Shown here in pieces: positions 27,465 through 38,409 of a stretch of DNA of 64,000 nt (positions are counted from its first letter, which is position 1; each line of letters starts with the position of its first letter). The DNA is from CAWJAP01 sp963834365 (GTDB lineage Bacteria; Acidobacteriota; Vicinamibacteria; Vicinamibacterales; Vicinamibacteraceae). Location of the stretch: the NCBI GenBank assembly GCA_963834365.1, contig CAWIBS010000024.1, positions 1-64,000 on the forward strand. The letters run 5' to 3'. The position numbers and the translations under genes were made by a program. The notes under the pieces were generated by a model. The model was not told where the DNA came from. It searched no databases and was given only the letters and a program-made list of their open reading frames with translations.

Positions 27465-28358
27465 CTACGGCGGACTGCCCGGGGTTCTGGCGGTCGTGCG
27501 GACAATCGCATCCGCGAAGCGTGTCGCGGCCCCACGCGACGAGCCAATGTAGAGAAAGGGCTCGTTGATCTCCAGTTCCATCAGGACGAACGCCGCGTCA
27601 CGCTCGATCCCGTCGACGCGGGCATAGAGCAGCGGCCCGGCCGCATGTGACAGCACATGGCGCGCCTGCTCGACGATCGCGGGCGACGGATCCCGCGGTT
27701 CGCCATGGCCGCCAAGCTCTTCCTGCACGCGGAAGTCGCCGGCTGCCGGCTTCTTCAGCACGGCATGACTGTACTCGCCATCGAAGAACACGACCGACCA
27801 CTCTCCCGACGTGACGATCTCGTCGGCGAACGGCTGCACCAGCAGCGACCGCCGCATCACCTCTGCATCCAACAGCCTCTGGTCGGCCGCGGCCGTCGCG
27901 AGCGACGTGCGCCAGGCGCCATGGGCACTCGCCGACACCGCCGGCTTGACGACGGCTCGCGTCCAGTTGTGCCGCTCGAGCAGTCTGCGCAGCGATTGTC
28001 TCTGGCCGCGCTCCACGTAGTGGATCGGAACGATCGCCAGGCCGGCATCCGCGATGGCGGCGAGATATCGCTTGTCGATGTTCGCGAGCACCGTCGCAGC
28101 GGGGTTCCATAAGTTGACCTCCTCCGCTTCGCATCGACGCAGCCAGGCGGCATACCGGGCTTCGTCGAGGTGATAGTCCCAGGCCGCTCGAATCACGACG
28201 GATGCGAACTGCCGCCAGTCGACAGCCGGGTCGTTCCAGACGGCCGCCGTCACCTGGAATCCGCGTTGCTGCAGCGCATCGGCGACCAGTCGATCGTCAC
28301 CATGGATATCCGGCAGCCGCGCACATGTCACGAAGGCGATTCGCTGGTCCACAGGCAC
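27465..28358 (-). CDS. ATP-grasp domain protein
   Basis: A 297-residue protein resembling RimK/glutathione-synthetase-type ATP-grasp ligases. The N-terminal domain contains IAFVTCARLPDIHGDDRL and VIRAAWDYHLDEARYAAWL. The central part has LWNPAATVLANIDKRYL and the nucleotide-binding RAVVKPAVSASAHGAW. The C-terminal FVLMELEINEPFLYI supplies the metal-binding Glu/Asn residues. Such enzymes join a carboxylate to an amine through an acyl-phosphate; the substrates are unknown. GTG 28358 is the start that keeps the first beta strand. It is divergent from the DUF1080 gene at 28552. Confidence 0.78.
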   Translation of the reverse strand: MPVDQRIAFVTCARLPDIHGDDRLVADALQQRGFQVTAAVWNDPAVDWRQFASVVIRAAWDYHLDEARYAAWLRRCEAEEVNLWNPAATVLANIDKRYLAAIADAGLAIVPIHYVERGQRQSLRRLLERHNWTRAVVKPAVSASAHGAWRTSLATAAADQRLLDAEVMRRSLLVQPFADEIVTSGEWSVVFFDGEYSHAVLKKPAAGDFRVQEELGGHGEPRDPSPAIVEQARHVLSHAAGPLLYARVDGIERDAAFVLMELEINEPFLYIGSSRGAATRFADAIVRTTARTPGSPP

Positions 28359-28551
28359 GGGCTCCCGACTACGGGGACCGACTCTTTGCAGTCAATCGCA
28401 GGCATCACCCCATCGGCGGCGGCCAAGCGACGTGCCGTGAGGGGCGCACCTGCTATTCCCGGTTCGATGCTGTCGGAACGCGCTTATTGTAGGATGCACC
28501 CACGTATGCAGGCATGGCTCGAGCGTATGCAGAATGGCTCGAGGAGGAATC

Positions 28552-29504
28552 ATGATTGCTCGCGTTGCAATCGGTGCGTTGTTGATGCTCGTGACTGCGG
28601 GTACTCGGGAACTCTCGCACAGCCGCGCGCCGCATCCGACGCGCTGCTGGGCCGATGGGATCTCGTCGTACAGCACGGCACCCGGACGTCGCCCTCGTGG
28701 CTCGAGGTGGAACGGTCCGGCACCGCCACCCTGGTCGGACAATTCGTCGGATCCGGCGGCAGCGCGCGGCCGATCGGCAGGATCGAATTCACCGACGGCA
28801 CGTTCCGCTTCGCCATCCCGCCACAGTGGGAAAGCAATCCCCGCGACATCACGTTCGAGGGACGGCTCGAGGGCGATCGCATCACGGGTTCGATGACGAT
28901 GGGTGACGGCCAGAAGGCGACATGGTCCGGCACGCGGGCACCGTCGCTGCGGCGGGCCGGACGACCGGCCTGGGGCAAGCCCATCACGCTCTTCAACGGC
29001 ACATCACTGGACGGGTGGCAGCCAGTTGGCCGCGACAACCAGTGGCGCGCGCGCGACGGCATCCTTCAGAACGCGAAGAGCGGCGCCAATCTCGTCACGG
29101 TTCAGAAATTCGACGACTTCAGGCTGCACCTGGAGTTCCGCGTGCCGAAAAACGCGAACAGCGGCGTGTACCTGCGGGGCCGCTACGAGCTCCAGATCGA
29201 CGACGCCGCCGGCCTCGACCCATCGTCACATCATCTCGGCGGACTCTACGGCTTTGTGGCGCCGAGCGAGAACGTGGCCAGAGCTGCCGGCGAGTGGCAA
29301 TCGATGGATGTCACGCTCGTGGGCCGGATGCTCACGTACGAGCTGAACGGCACGACCGTCATCTGCAACCGGGAGATTCCGGGAATTACCGGCGGCGCGC
29401 TGGACAGCGCCGAAGCTGACCCCGGGCCGCTGCTGCTCCAGGGCGATCACGGTCCCGTGGACTACCGCAACATCGTGATCACGCCCGCAAAAACCGCGCA
29501 ATAG
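28552..29504 (+). CDS. DUF1080 (3-keto-disaccharide hydrolase-like) secreted protein (one frameshift)
   Basis: ATG 28552 follows GAGGAGG at 28541-28547, an excellent ribosome-binding site, and begins a signal peptide (MIARVAIGALLMLVTAG). Homology then changes frame near 28600 and runs to 29504. A ~100-residue beta domain (LLGRWDLVVQ to MTMGDGQKATWSG) precedes a DUF1080 domain: LFNGTSLDGWQPVG, LHLEFRVPKNANSGVYLRG, YELQIDD and the closing GPVDYRNIVI. DUF1080 proteins have a concanavalin-like fold, and several act on 3-keto-glycosides. The protein is probably exported; its substrate is inferred only from the family. Confidence 0.8.
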
Positions 29505-29552
29505 TTGGCCCGTTCCAACATCGAAATCGCCGTCAAGTGACATGATCGCGAC

Positions 29553-31982
<2,430 letters not shown>

Positions 31983-31984
31983 AC

Positions 31985-32205
31985 GCCAGGACTCGGTCAG
32001 CCGCATGAATCCCGCTCGTGACGAAGCGGTACCCGGTACCGCGTTCCATGGTGAGCGGCCCGCTCGCAGGACCCGGTCTTCGACGATCATCGAGCCGCTG
32101 ATCAGGTAGCACTCCTCCAGCCCGCAGTGGCGATGGGCGGGATACCGGACGACCCCGCGATCGATTCGGGCCGCCGCCGAGGCGGCCCGCACGAGCCACG
32201 CAATC
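31985..32205 (-). pseudogene. cupin (ChrR-like) remnant
   Basis: Minus-strand frames contain VVRYPAHRHCGLEECYLISG followed by SMIVEDRVLRAG, the metal-binding cupin motif with His-x-His and Glu seen in ChrR-type anti-sigma cupins. The pattern then shifts frame to RGTGYRFVTSG. No start and no complete C-terminus are present. The piece is squeezed between the UvrA-like and acylase genes. It is a decayed fragment or the damaged end of a once longer gene. Confidence 0.5.
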
Positions 32206-32227
32206 CGATTGCACCGCGCGACCGTAG

Positions 32228-35188
32228 GTGTCGCGTGAAATGCAATCCCATCGACGCTCTCTAAACCCGCAGCTCACTTGTGTTGAGACAGGCCCGCCAA
32301 GGTGGCGGTGGATCGTCAGCGCAGTGTTGATAGTCGTGACAACGTTGCCGGTCTGCGTTCTTGCACAAGACACGACGGTCCGAGACACCGACTCGGACGG
32401 CCGCCAACGCAACTCGCGCAACGACGGCAGGGTCGTGCGCGACGACGACGGCATTCCACACATCGCGGCCAGTACCGAACGTGAGGTGCTATACCTGCAG
32501 GGGTTCACCCACGCGCAGGACCGCCTCTTCCAGATGGATGTCACGCGTCGGCAAGCCGAGGGCACGCTGGGCGAGCTGCTCGGCGCGGGGGCGCTGCCGA
32601 GCGATGTACAACTGCGCACCTTCGGCCTCCGCCGCGCCGCCGAGCGTTCGCTCCCCATCCTGTCTCAGAACGTGCGCGACGCGCTCGGCGCCTATGCCGA
32701 CGGCGTCAATGACTACGTGGCGCGCCATTCGTTGCCGCCCGAGTACGCGGCGCTCGAGATCACGACGTTTCGCCCCTGGGCACCGGTCGATTCGTTGAGC
32801 ATCGTCCGGCTGATCAGCTTCGGCCTGTCCTTCGAGCTGACCGATCTGGATCGCACCACGCTCCTGGCGCAATACCAGGCCGCAGGCGCCGCACAAGGGT
32901 TTGACGGGGCGGCGCTGTTCTTCGAAGACGTCAGCCGCCTCGCGCCCTTCGACGCTGCGGCCACGGTGCCGGATGCCGGCGCATCCCGCTCGAGCAGAGG
33001 GGTGGCGAACTCGCTCGAGAACTTCGCCCCGGACAGCACCAGTGTCATGAATCTGGCGGCAGCTTCGCCGGCCATGAACGATCCGGTGTTGATGGGGTTG
33101 GCCAGGGACTATCTCGCGCACGTGCGCTCGCTGCCCTTCGTGCAGGCGGCACTGAGGAATCCCGACGATGAACGTGGAAGCAACGAGTTCGTGATCTCGG
33201 GGCAGCACTCCCGTACCGGCAGCCCTATCCTGGCCAACGATCCGCATCTGGAGCTCACTGCACCGGCGATCTTCTACCAGAACGAGATTCGCACGCCCAG
33301 CTTCAGCGCCATCGGTGGCAGCCTCCCAGGCGTGCCCTTCGTCATCATCGGGAACACCGAACGCTTTGCCTGGGGTGTCACCACTCATCGGATGGACGTG
33401 ACCGACGTGTATCAAGAGCGGATCACGTCCGACCCGAGTTCGCCGAGCGGGTTGAGCACCATGTACCAGGGCAATCTCGAACCCGTGCAGGCACTGCCGC
33501 AGGTGTTCCGCGCCAACACTCTCGGCGATGGTGTACAGAACAACGTCGTCACCGTCCCCCCGGGTGGCGCGATCCCCGCGGCCGTGCTGATCGTGCCGAG
33601 GCGCAATCACGGACCCATCATCGCGTCCAATCAGGCCGCGGGTACCGCCATCAGTGTGCAGTACGCTGGCTTCAGCGGCACCCGCGAGATGCAGGCCTTC
33701 CGCAGCATCAATCGCGCCCGCAACCTTTCTCAGTTCACTGCGGCGCTACAGAGCTTCGACGTCGGGTCGCAGAACTTCATCTACGCCGACAAGGAGGGCA
33801 ACATCGCCTACTTCGCCGCCGGCGAGATGCCGCTGCGTGAGGATCTGGAGAACGGCGCCCCGGTTGGACTGCCGCCATTCCTCATCCGGAATGGCCAGGG
33901 CGGCAACGAGTGGCTGCCGGCACAGGGCAACGATCCGAATCGCGCGCTGCCCTTCGCCATCCTGCCCTTCAGTGAGATGCCGCAGCTCGTCAATCCGCCG
34001 CGCGGGTTCATCGTCAATGCCAACAACGATCCGATCGGCAACAGCCGCGACAACAACGTGCTCAACGTGCTGCGGCCCAATGGCGGCATTCGCTATATCG
34101 GTTCGGGCTACGGCTTCGACCTGGGCATCCGCGCCGGACGCATCGAGCAGTTGTTGGCGTCGTTCCTGGCGACCGGCCGGAAACTCGGGGTTCAAGACCT
34201 GCAGCGCGTCCAGTCGGATGTCGTGATGGGAGATGCCAACTTCTTCGTTCCCTTCATCGTGCGGGCGCTCGGCAATGCACTGCGGCCCGGCGCCCCTGGC
34301 GAGCTGACGAGCTTCGCGAAAGACCAGCGCATCGTGCAGGCAGTGGCTCGCATGGCGGTGTGGGACCGCAGCACGCCCACCGGCATCGTCGAGGGCTTCG
34401 ACGCCAGCGATCAGAACGGCAGGCGCACCCAGCCGCAGGTGCGGGAGATCGCCAACAGCGTCGCAGCCACTGTCTACTCGGTCTGGCGCAATCAGATCGT
34501 GAATCAAACCTTGAGTGCCACCCTGTCGCGGCAGCGTCTGGCGATCCCTGCTCCGCGCGACATCCAGCTCACCGCACTGAAGAATCTGTTCGACAATTTC
34601 CCGCAGCGCTCCGGCGTCGGTGTCTCGGGCATCGACTTCTTCGAAGTCCCCGGAGTCGCACGCGCTGCCGATCGCCGCGACATCGTGATCCTGCGCAGCG
34701 TGAGCATTGCGCTCGACCTGCTGGCCGGTCCCGCCTTCGCCGATGCCTTCAATCTCTCCACCGACCAGTCCGACTATCGCTGGGGACGCCTGCATCGCGT
34801 GGTGCTGGCCCACCCGCTCGGCGGGCCGTTCAACATCCCGCCCGCCGGTGGCGCCTTCCCGCAGCCGCTACCGAATCTGCCGGGAATTCCCACCGATGGC
34901 GGCCTGCACACTGTGGATCTCGGCAACCACCAGCTCACCCGCGACAATTCCAACGGCTTCATGTTCGCCGCTGGCCCCTCGCTGCGGTATGTGGCCAGCA
35001 TCGAGTCCGATGGCATTGAGTCGGTGTCGAGCCTGCCTGGCGGTCAAAGCGGCGTTCCGGGTAGTCAGTTCTACGTCAACCTGTTACCCCGCTGGCTGAC
35101 GAACGAAACCTTCCCGCTGCGCACCGACGTGGTGGACGTACCCGATGACAGGGATGATGACGACGAGGATCGGGACGATGATCGCTAA
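32228..35188 (+). CDS. penicillin acylase family protein
   Basis: A 986-residue N-terminal-nucleophile hydrolase precursor. A signal anchor (RWIVSAVLIVVTTLPVCVLA) is followed by the alpha-chain start VRDDDGIPHIAAST and YLQGFTHAQDRLFQMD. The self-cleavage site is the glycine-serine in ERGSNEFVISG, where the serine becomes the N-terminal nucleophile of the beta chain. GSPILANDPHLELTAPAIFY and FAWGVTTHRMD supply the usual substrate-pocket residues. Relatives deacylate penicillins, acyl-homoserine lactones or other amides. The last 14 residues are almost all Asp, Arg and Glu. GTG 32228 or ATG 32240 may be the start. The first ~30 codons overlap a fragment of the repeat element found at 44981-45092. 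Confidence 0.85.
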   Translation: MSREMQSHRRSLNPQLTCVETGPPRWRWIVSAVLIVVTTLPVCVLAQDTTVRDTDSDGRQRNSRNDGRVVRDDDGIPHIAASTEREVLYLQGFTHAQDRLFQMDVTRRQAEGTLGELLGAGALPSDVQLRTFGLRRAAERSLPILSQNVRDALGAYADGVNDYVARHSLPPEYAALEITTFRPWAPVDSLSIVRLISFGLSFELTDLDRTTLLAQYQAAGAAQGFDGAALFFEDVSRLAPFDAAATVPDAGASRSSRGVANSLENFAPDSTSVMNLAAASPAMNDPVLMGLARDYLAHVRSLPFVQAALRNPDDERGSNEFVISGQHSRTGSPILANDPHLELTAPAIFYQNEIRTPSFSAIGGSLPGVPFVIIGNTERFAWGVTTHRMDVTDVYQERITSDPSSPSGLSTMYQGNLEPVQALPQVFRANTLGDGVQNNVVTVPPGGAIPAAVLIVPRRNHGPIIASNQAAGTAISVQYAGFSGTREMQAFRSINRARNLSQFTAALQSFDVGSQNFIYADKEGNIAYFAAGEMPLREDLENGAPVGLPPFLIRNGQGGNEWLPAQGNDPNRALPFAILPFSEMPQLVNPPRGFIVNANNDPIGNSRDNNVLNVLRPNGGIRYIGSGYGFDLGIRAGRIEQLLASFLATGRKLGVQDLQRVQSDVVMGDANFFVPFIVRALGNALRPGAPGELTSFAKDQRIVQAVARMAVWDRSTPTGIVEGFDASDQNGRRTQPQVREIANSVAATVYSVWRNQIVNQTLSATLSRQRLAIPAPRDIQLTALKNLFDNFPQRSGVGVSGIDFFEVPGVARAADRRDIVILRSVSIALDLLAGPAFADAFNLSTDQSDYRWGRLHRVVLAHPLGGPFNIPPAGGAFPQPLPNLPGIPTDGGLHTVDLGNHQLTRDNSNGFMFAAGPSLRYVASIESDGIESVSSLPGGQSGVPGSQFYVNLLPRWLTNETFPLRTDVVDVPDDRDDDDEDRDDDR
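32271..32307 (+). repeat. partial copy of MITE-like element inside acylase 5' end
   Basis: The segment matches the left end of the folded element at 44981-45092: TTGTGTTGA, a few changed bases, then GGCCCGCCAAGGTGGCG identical over 17. The right half of the element is missing. It encodes residues 15-27 of the acylase frame, just before the signal sequence. The coding start of the gene may therefore have been built on or altered by an element insertion. Confidence 0.6.
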
Positions 35189-35323
35189 TGACGACAGGGA
35201 TGCCATCGCGACAGATATCGCAGGTAGCGGTCCACAACAGCGCCAGTTGGAACCCGATGACCAGACTGGCTGCGTCGGGTTGACCACCTGAGGCGAGCAG
35301 CGTAGGTCGAGTGCGGTGGCTTG

Positions 35324-35488
35324 ATGAAGGGCCGCCGCAATGTCGCCTTGTGGGCCTCGGGCGAGATCGCGGCCGGGTGTCGCCGGATCGATCGCGTCCG
35401 AGGCCAACAGTCACCGCTCCCGACCGAAGATGGCATCGTCTTTCTGACGGTGGGAGCGGATGCCGACGAGATCGACTTCTATGAGTGA
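35324..35488 (+). CDS. possible short ORF or gene-end fragment
   Basis: ATG 35324 opens a 54-codon frame reading MKGRRNVALWASGEIAAG and ending VFLTVGADADEIDFYE before TGA 35486. No domain is recognised. Its composition is protein-like, and the same frame continues after the stop into the DUF1214 fragment. It could be the tail of a decayed gene. The remainder of 35189-35323 shows nothing else. Confidence 0.25.
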   Translation: MKGRRNVALWASGEIAAGCRRIDRVRGQQSPLPTEDGIVFLTVGADADEIDFYE

Positions 35489-35824
35489 CTGCCTGCGGCT
35501 GTCTGGCTCGAACAATCGTACGATACGTTGGATAACGAGTCGCGACAGAGCTATCTCATGAGTAGCAACGAAACCCAGGTCGGCACCAACGGCTTCATCC
35601 ACGGCCCGAGAATCGCGTCGGCGTGTCGACCGTACGACAAGCAGCAGATGGCCGTGAATTCTGATGGCTCAGTGGATGTCCATGTCGGACCAACCGCGCC
35701 GGCCGGACTCATTGACAACCCGACCGCCGGCAAAGACTTCTGGCTGATCGCGCGCTTCTACGGCCCCGACAAAGTCCTGTTCGAGAAGACGTGGGTCATG
35801 CCCGACGTCGAGAAGGTGAGCTGA
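35489..35824 (+). pseudogene. DUF1214 C-terminal remnant
   Basis: The open frame from 35489 reads LEQSYDTLDNESRQSYLMSS, then MAVNSDGSVDVHVGPTAPAG and FWLIARFYGPDKVLFEKTW. This is the last third of a DUF1214 domain (compare the intact neighbour, which has YDNQTRSMLQT, TSVDVYFGPTALSG and LRLYGPLQPFFDKTW). The DUF1254 half is absent, and TTG 35528 is the only start. The remnant ends 5 bases before the intact DUF1254/DUF1214 gene at 35830. It is best explained as the leftover of a tandem duplication. Confidence 0.7.
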
Positions 35825-35829
35825 ACGAC

Positions 35830-37266
35830 ATGACCAAAGCCAGGATGGCCACGGAGATCCCGGCCGCGATCACCACGCCTGACATCGTCGAGACGCGGCT
35901 TGGGACCCTCCGATTCACCGACGGGTTTCCAGACGAGGCCACGGCAGAGAAGGTGTTCGACAACCTCGACTTCCAGCATGCAGTGCAGGCGTTTCTGACG
36001 ACGATGCCCGTCGCGTCGCTCAATGCCCAGCGGAAAGCGTTGCGCGGCTTCGGTCCCGACAATCAGACCGTCATCATCTTCGAGTCGCTGATGGATCCGC
36101 GCTCGCTGTTTCTCACCGCCAACACGGAGAGTATTTACGCGGTCGCCTGGCTCGATCTCAAGGACGGTCCCATCGTCGTCGAGAGTCCGCCGAACACGCT
36201 CGGACTTGCGGACGACTTCTGGTTTCGCTACGTCACGGACCTGGGCATCGCCGGCCCCGACAAGGGGAAGGGCGGCAGGTTTCTGTTCCTGCCGCCGGAC
36301 TTCGCGGGCATGACGCCCGACGGCTACTACACGTTCAGGTCCCGCACATTCGGCAACATCTTTGCGACCCGCGGGTTTCAAGTGAACGGCGATCCGAAGC
36401 CGGGCGTGGAGGCCATCAAGCAGCAGTTGCGGATTTATCCGCTGGCGGACGCTGCGAATCCGCCTGTGACGAACTTCATCAACGTGTCCGGCAAGGCCTT
36501 CAATACGATCCATGCGATGGATGCCTCGTTCTTCGACGAGGTGAACGAGGTCATCCAGGAGGAGCCGATCGTTGCCGGCGATCCCGAAACGCTGGGACTG
36601 CTGGCATCCATTGGCATCGAGAAGGGCATGCCGTTCGCGCCGGATGCACGCATGAAGAAGATTCTGGCCGAAGCCGCAGCGGTGGGTCAGGCGACGGCCC
36701 GCGCCCTCGCCTATCGGTGTCGATTGAAGGAGGCGTTCTTCTATCCGGACAGTGCGTGGCTGACGCCGTTCGTGGGCGGCAGCTCCGAGTTCCTGCACAA
36801 CGGCGCCCGACTGCTCGACGCCCGCTCGTTCTTCTTCTTCTACGCGACCGGCATCACACCCGCGATGGCGATCCAGCATGTAGGAGCGGGATCGGCCTAT
36901 GCCGTCGCATTCGTGGACTCGCAGAAACGGCCGATGGACGGCAGCAAGACCTACAAGCTGCACCTGCCGCCCAACATCCCTGCCAAGCAGTTCTGGTCGC
37001 TGGTGCTCTACGACAACCAGACGCGCTCGATGCTGCAGACCGACCAGCCGTTCCCCAGCATCAGCAGCCAGAAGAAAGGCGTCGTGATCAACCCTGATAC
37101 GTCAGTGGATGTCTACTTCGGGCCGACGGCGCTGTCAGGCAAGGAGAGCAACTGGGTGCAGACATGGCCAGGGAAGGGATGGAACGTCATCCTTCGCCTC
37201 TACGGACCGCTGCAGCCGTTCTTCGACAAGACGTGGCGCCCCAGCGAGATTGAAGACGTGCGATGA
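35830..37266 (+). CDS. DUF1254/DUF1214 domain protein, second copy
   Basis: A 478-residue protein from ATG 35830. The DUF1254 part contains FDNLDFQHAVQAFLTTMPV, FESLMDPRSLFLTANTESIY and DGPIVVESPPNTLG. The DUF1214 part contains FWSLVLYDNQTRSMLQT, DTSVDVYFGPTALSGKESNW and ends LQPFFDKTWRPSEIEDVR. It is only distantly similar to the 621-1961 protein, so the two are old paralogues. No signal peptide is evident. Function of the family is unknown. The longer frame from 35791 overlaps the upstream fragment and adds no conserved sequence. A 26-base repeat shared with the first copy lies 96 bases after its stop. Confidence 0.87.
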   Translation: MTKARMATEIPAAITTPDIVETRLGTLRFTDGFPDEATAEKVFDNLDFQHAVQAFLTTMPVASLNAQRKALRGFGPDNQTVIIFESLMDPRSLFLTANTESIYAVAWLDLKDGPIVVESPPNTLGLADDFWFRYVTDLGIAGPDKGKGGRFLFLPPDFAGMTPDGYYTFRSRTFGNIFATRGFQVNGDPKPGVEAIKQQLRIYPLADAANPPVTNFINVSGKAFNTIHAMDASFFDEVNEVIQEEPIVAGDPETLGLLASIGIEKGMPFAPDARMKKILAEAAAVGQATARALAYRCRLKEAFFYPDSAWLTPFVGGSSEFLHNGARLLDARSFFFFYATGITPAMAIQHVGAGSAYAVAFVDSQKRPMDGSKTYKLHLPPNIPAKQFWSLVLYDNQTRSMLQTDQPFPSISSQKKGVVINPDTSVDVYFGPTALSGKESNWVQTWPGKGWNVILRLYGPLQPFFDKTWRPSEIEDVR

Positions 37267-37361
37267 CGACATCGCGACGCTCAGTCGAGTGCTCCGCCAC
37301 CGAACGCGATGCGATCTGTCAAGTGAAAGAAGGAACGGTAGAACTGTGCAACGCCCAACAA

Positions 37362-37387
37362 AGTCACTGCGGTTCGATCTACGGAGC
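37362..37387 (+). repeat. 26-base repeat downstream of DUF1254 gene, copy 2
   Basis: Second copy of the sequence at 2124-2149, with one mismatch in 26 bases. It follows the stop of the DUF1254/DUF1214 gene by 96 bases. The surrounding bases differ from copy 1, so the shared block is short and sharply bounded. Confidence 0.6.
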
Positions 37388-37452
37388 TCGCCGGGTCGGT
37401 CGGTCACGGCAGGATCGATTCACTGAATTTCTCCGCTGCGCCTAACGTGGTT

Positions 37453-37668
37453 TTAGGCGCGACGACCTGCCACCAACGCGCCCAAGTAGACCGCCGCCAG
37501 CTTGGTCAGGAACGAAACGGCGAACAGAACGGCGATCCTCGGAGTCAGCCCCGCTGCCAGCAGCACGCCGATGTCGATGAGGGCGTAGGCCAACCAGACC
37601 ACCAAGGCTGCCTTGACCGCGAACTCGCCCTCCCACCAACCGCCGACCCACCAGCCTGCCAAGAACAT
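37453..37668 (-). CDS. small hypothetical membrane protein
   Basis: Seventy-one residues from ATG 37668 with two long hydrophobic stretches (AALVVWLAYALIDIGVLLAAG and IAVLFAVSFLTKLAAVYLGALV) and a short first one (MFLAGWWVGGWW). The frame continues upstream through DHIKVAAPYCSIVAGIPL to a stop near 37736 without an ATG, GTG or TTG. This protein-like extension suggests that the N-terminus has been lost or that a rare start is used. Predicted three to four membrane segments; function unknown. Confidence 0.5.
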   Translation of the reverse strand: MFLAGWWVGGWWEGEFAVKAALVVWLAYALIDIGVLLAAGLTPRIAVLFAVSFLTKLAAVYLGALVAGRRA

Positions 37669-37868
37669 CAGCGGAATGCCAGCGACGATGCTGCAATACG
37701 GTGCGGCGACCTTAATGTGGTCGTGGTAGTCACGACGCCGTGGTCATCGGTGTGGATGGGCACCCGCTCGAGGACATTTGTCGCGTTCATGCTGAGACCT
37801 TGCTCGAATCATACGCGGGCTCTCTCCCCTGGCCCGCTGCCCCCTGCGAGAACCGCCTTGATAGACAA

Positions 37869-37908
37869 CAGGGTAGACAAATGGCCCGGGAGCCGCTTGT
37901 CTACCCTG
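37869..37908. repeat. 12-bp perfect inverted repeat
   Basis: CAGGGTAGACAA (37869-37880) is exactly complemented by TTGTCTACCCTG (37897-37908), with a 16-base loop. A further TAGACAA lies just upstream at 37862-37868. This may be a regulator or recombinase binding site, or a decayed terminator; no T-tract follows. Confidence 0.5.
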
Positions 37909-38050
37909 AGCGGTCGCGCCGAGCGCCCGTCGTGAGCCCGAACAGACAGGCGCTAATAGAGGGGCCAATGGCCCCCGGGAGGCTTTCAGCACCCAGCGTT
38001 CGAGCGCGAAGCCTTCAGGCTGAGCACATGAGCCGTTGCCCCTGAACAAC

Positions 38051-38146
38051 CGACTACCCGGCATCGGTCCGCTGTGCGGTGGGCGCAGCTCGCGTCTCCC
38101 CGCATCAACATTGCCGACCCGACCGTCCAGCCGGAATCAGATCGAG
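38051..38146 (+). repeat. recombinase-flank repeat, copy B
   Basis: Shares the blocks GCTGTGCGGTGGGCGCAG (38071-38088) and CCCGCATCAACATTG (38099-38113) with copy A at 10443-10546. No recombinase gene or tRNA end is seen beside this copy. It is consistent with a decayed or excised element of the same kind. Confidence 0.55.
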
Positions 38147-38409
38147 GAAGATCTGCCGAAGTTCTTGATATCGACCGTCGCGTCGCCGTAGATGAGCCTC
38201 GAAGAGTTCGGGATCGACCGCGAGCGCGTTATTCAGAACCAGGAACCTGAGGCGACCCTGCGAAGCTGAAGAAAAACCGAGTCGCGGACGTACCAAACGG
38301 CTGTGCTTTGGATATGCTTTGCGCGGGCGCGTCGGGCAGTTCCGCTCCGCGCCCGGCTCCATGGCCCTCCCTGCCGATCGATGGAGAGCGTTTCCCTGGA
38401 ATCGTCATC

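Larger units (their letters stand above)
37669..38409. other. gene-poor interval with element remnants
   Basis: No convincing gene over ~740 bases. It contains the N-terminal extension of the membrane protein, an inverted repeat at 37869-37908, a hairpin GGGGCC-AAT-GGCCCC at 37961-37975, and copy B of the recombinase-flank repeat at 38051-38146. It looks like the remains of a mobile element. Confidence 0.45.
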
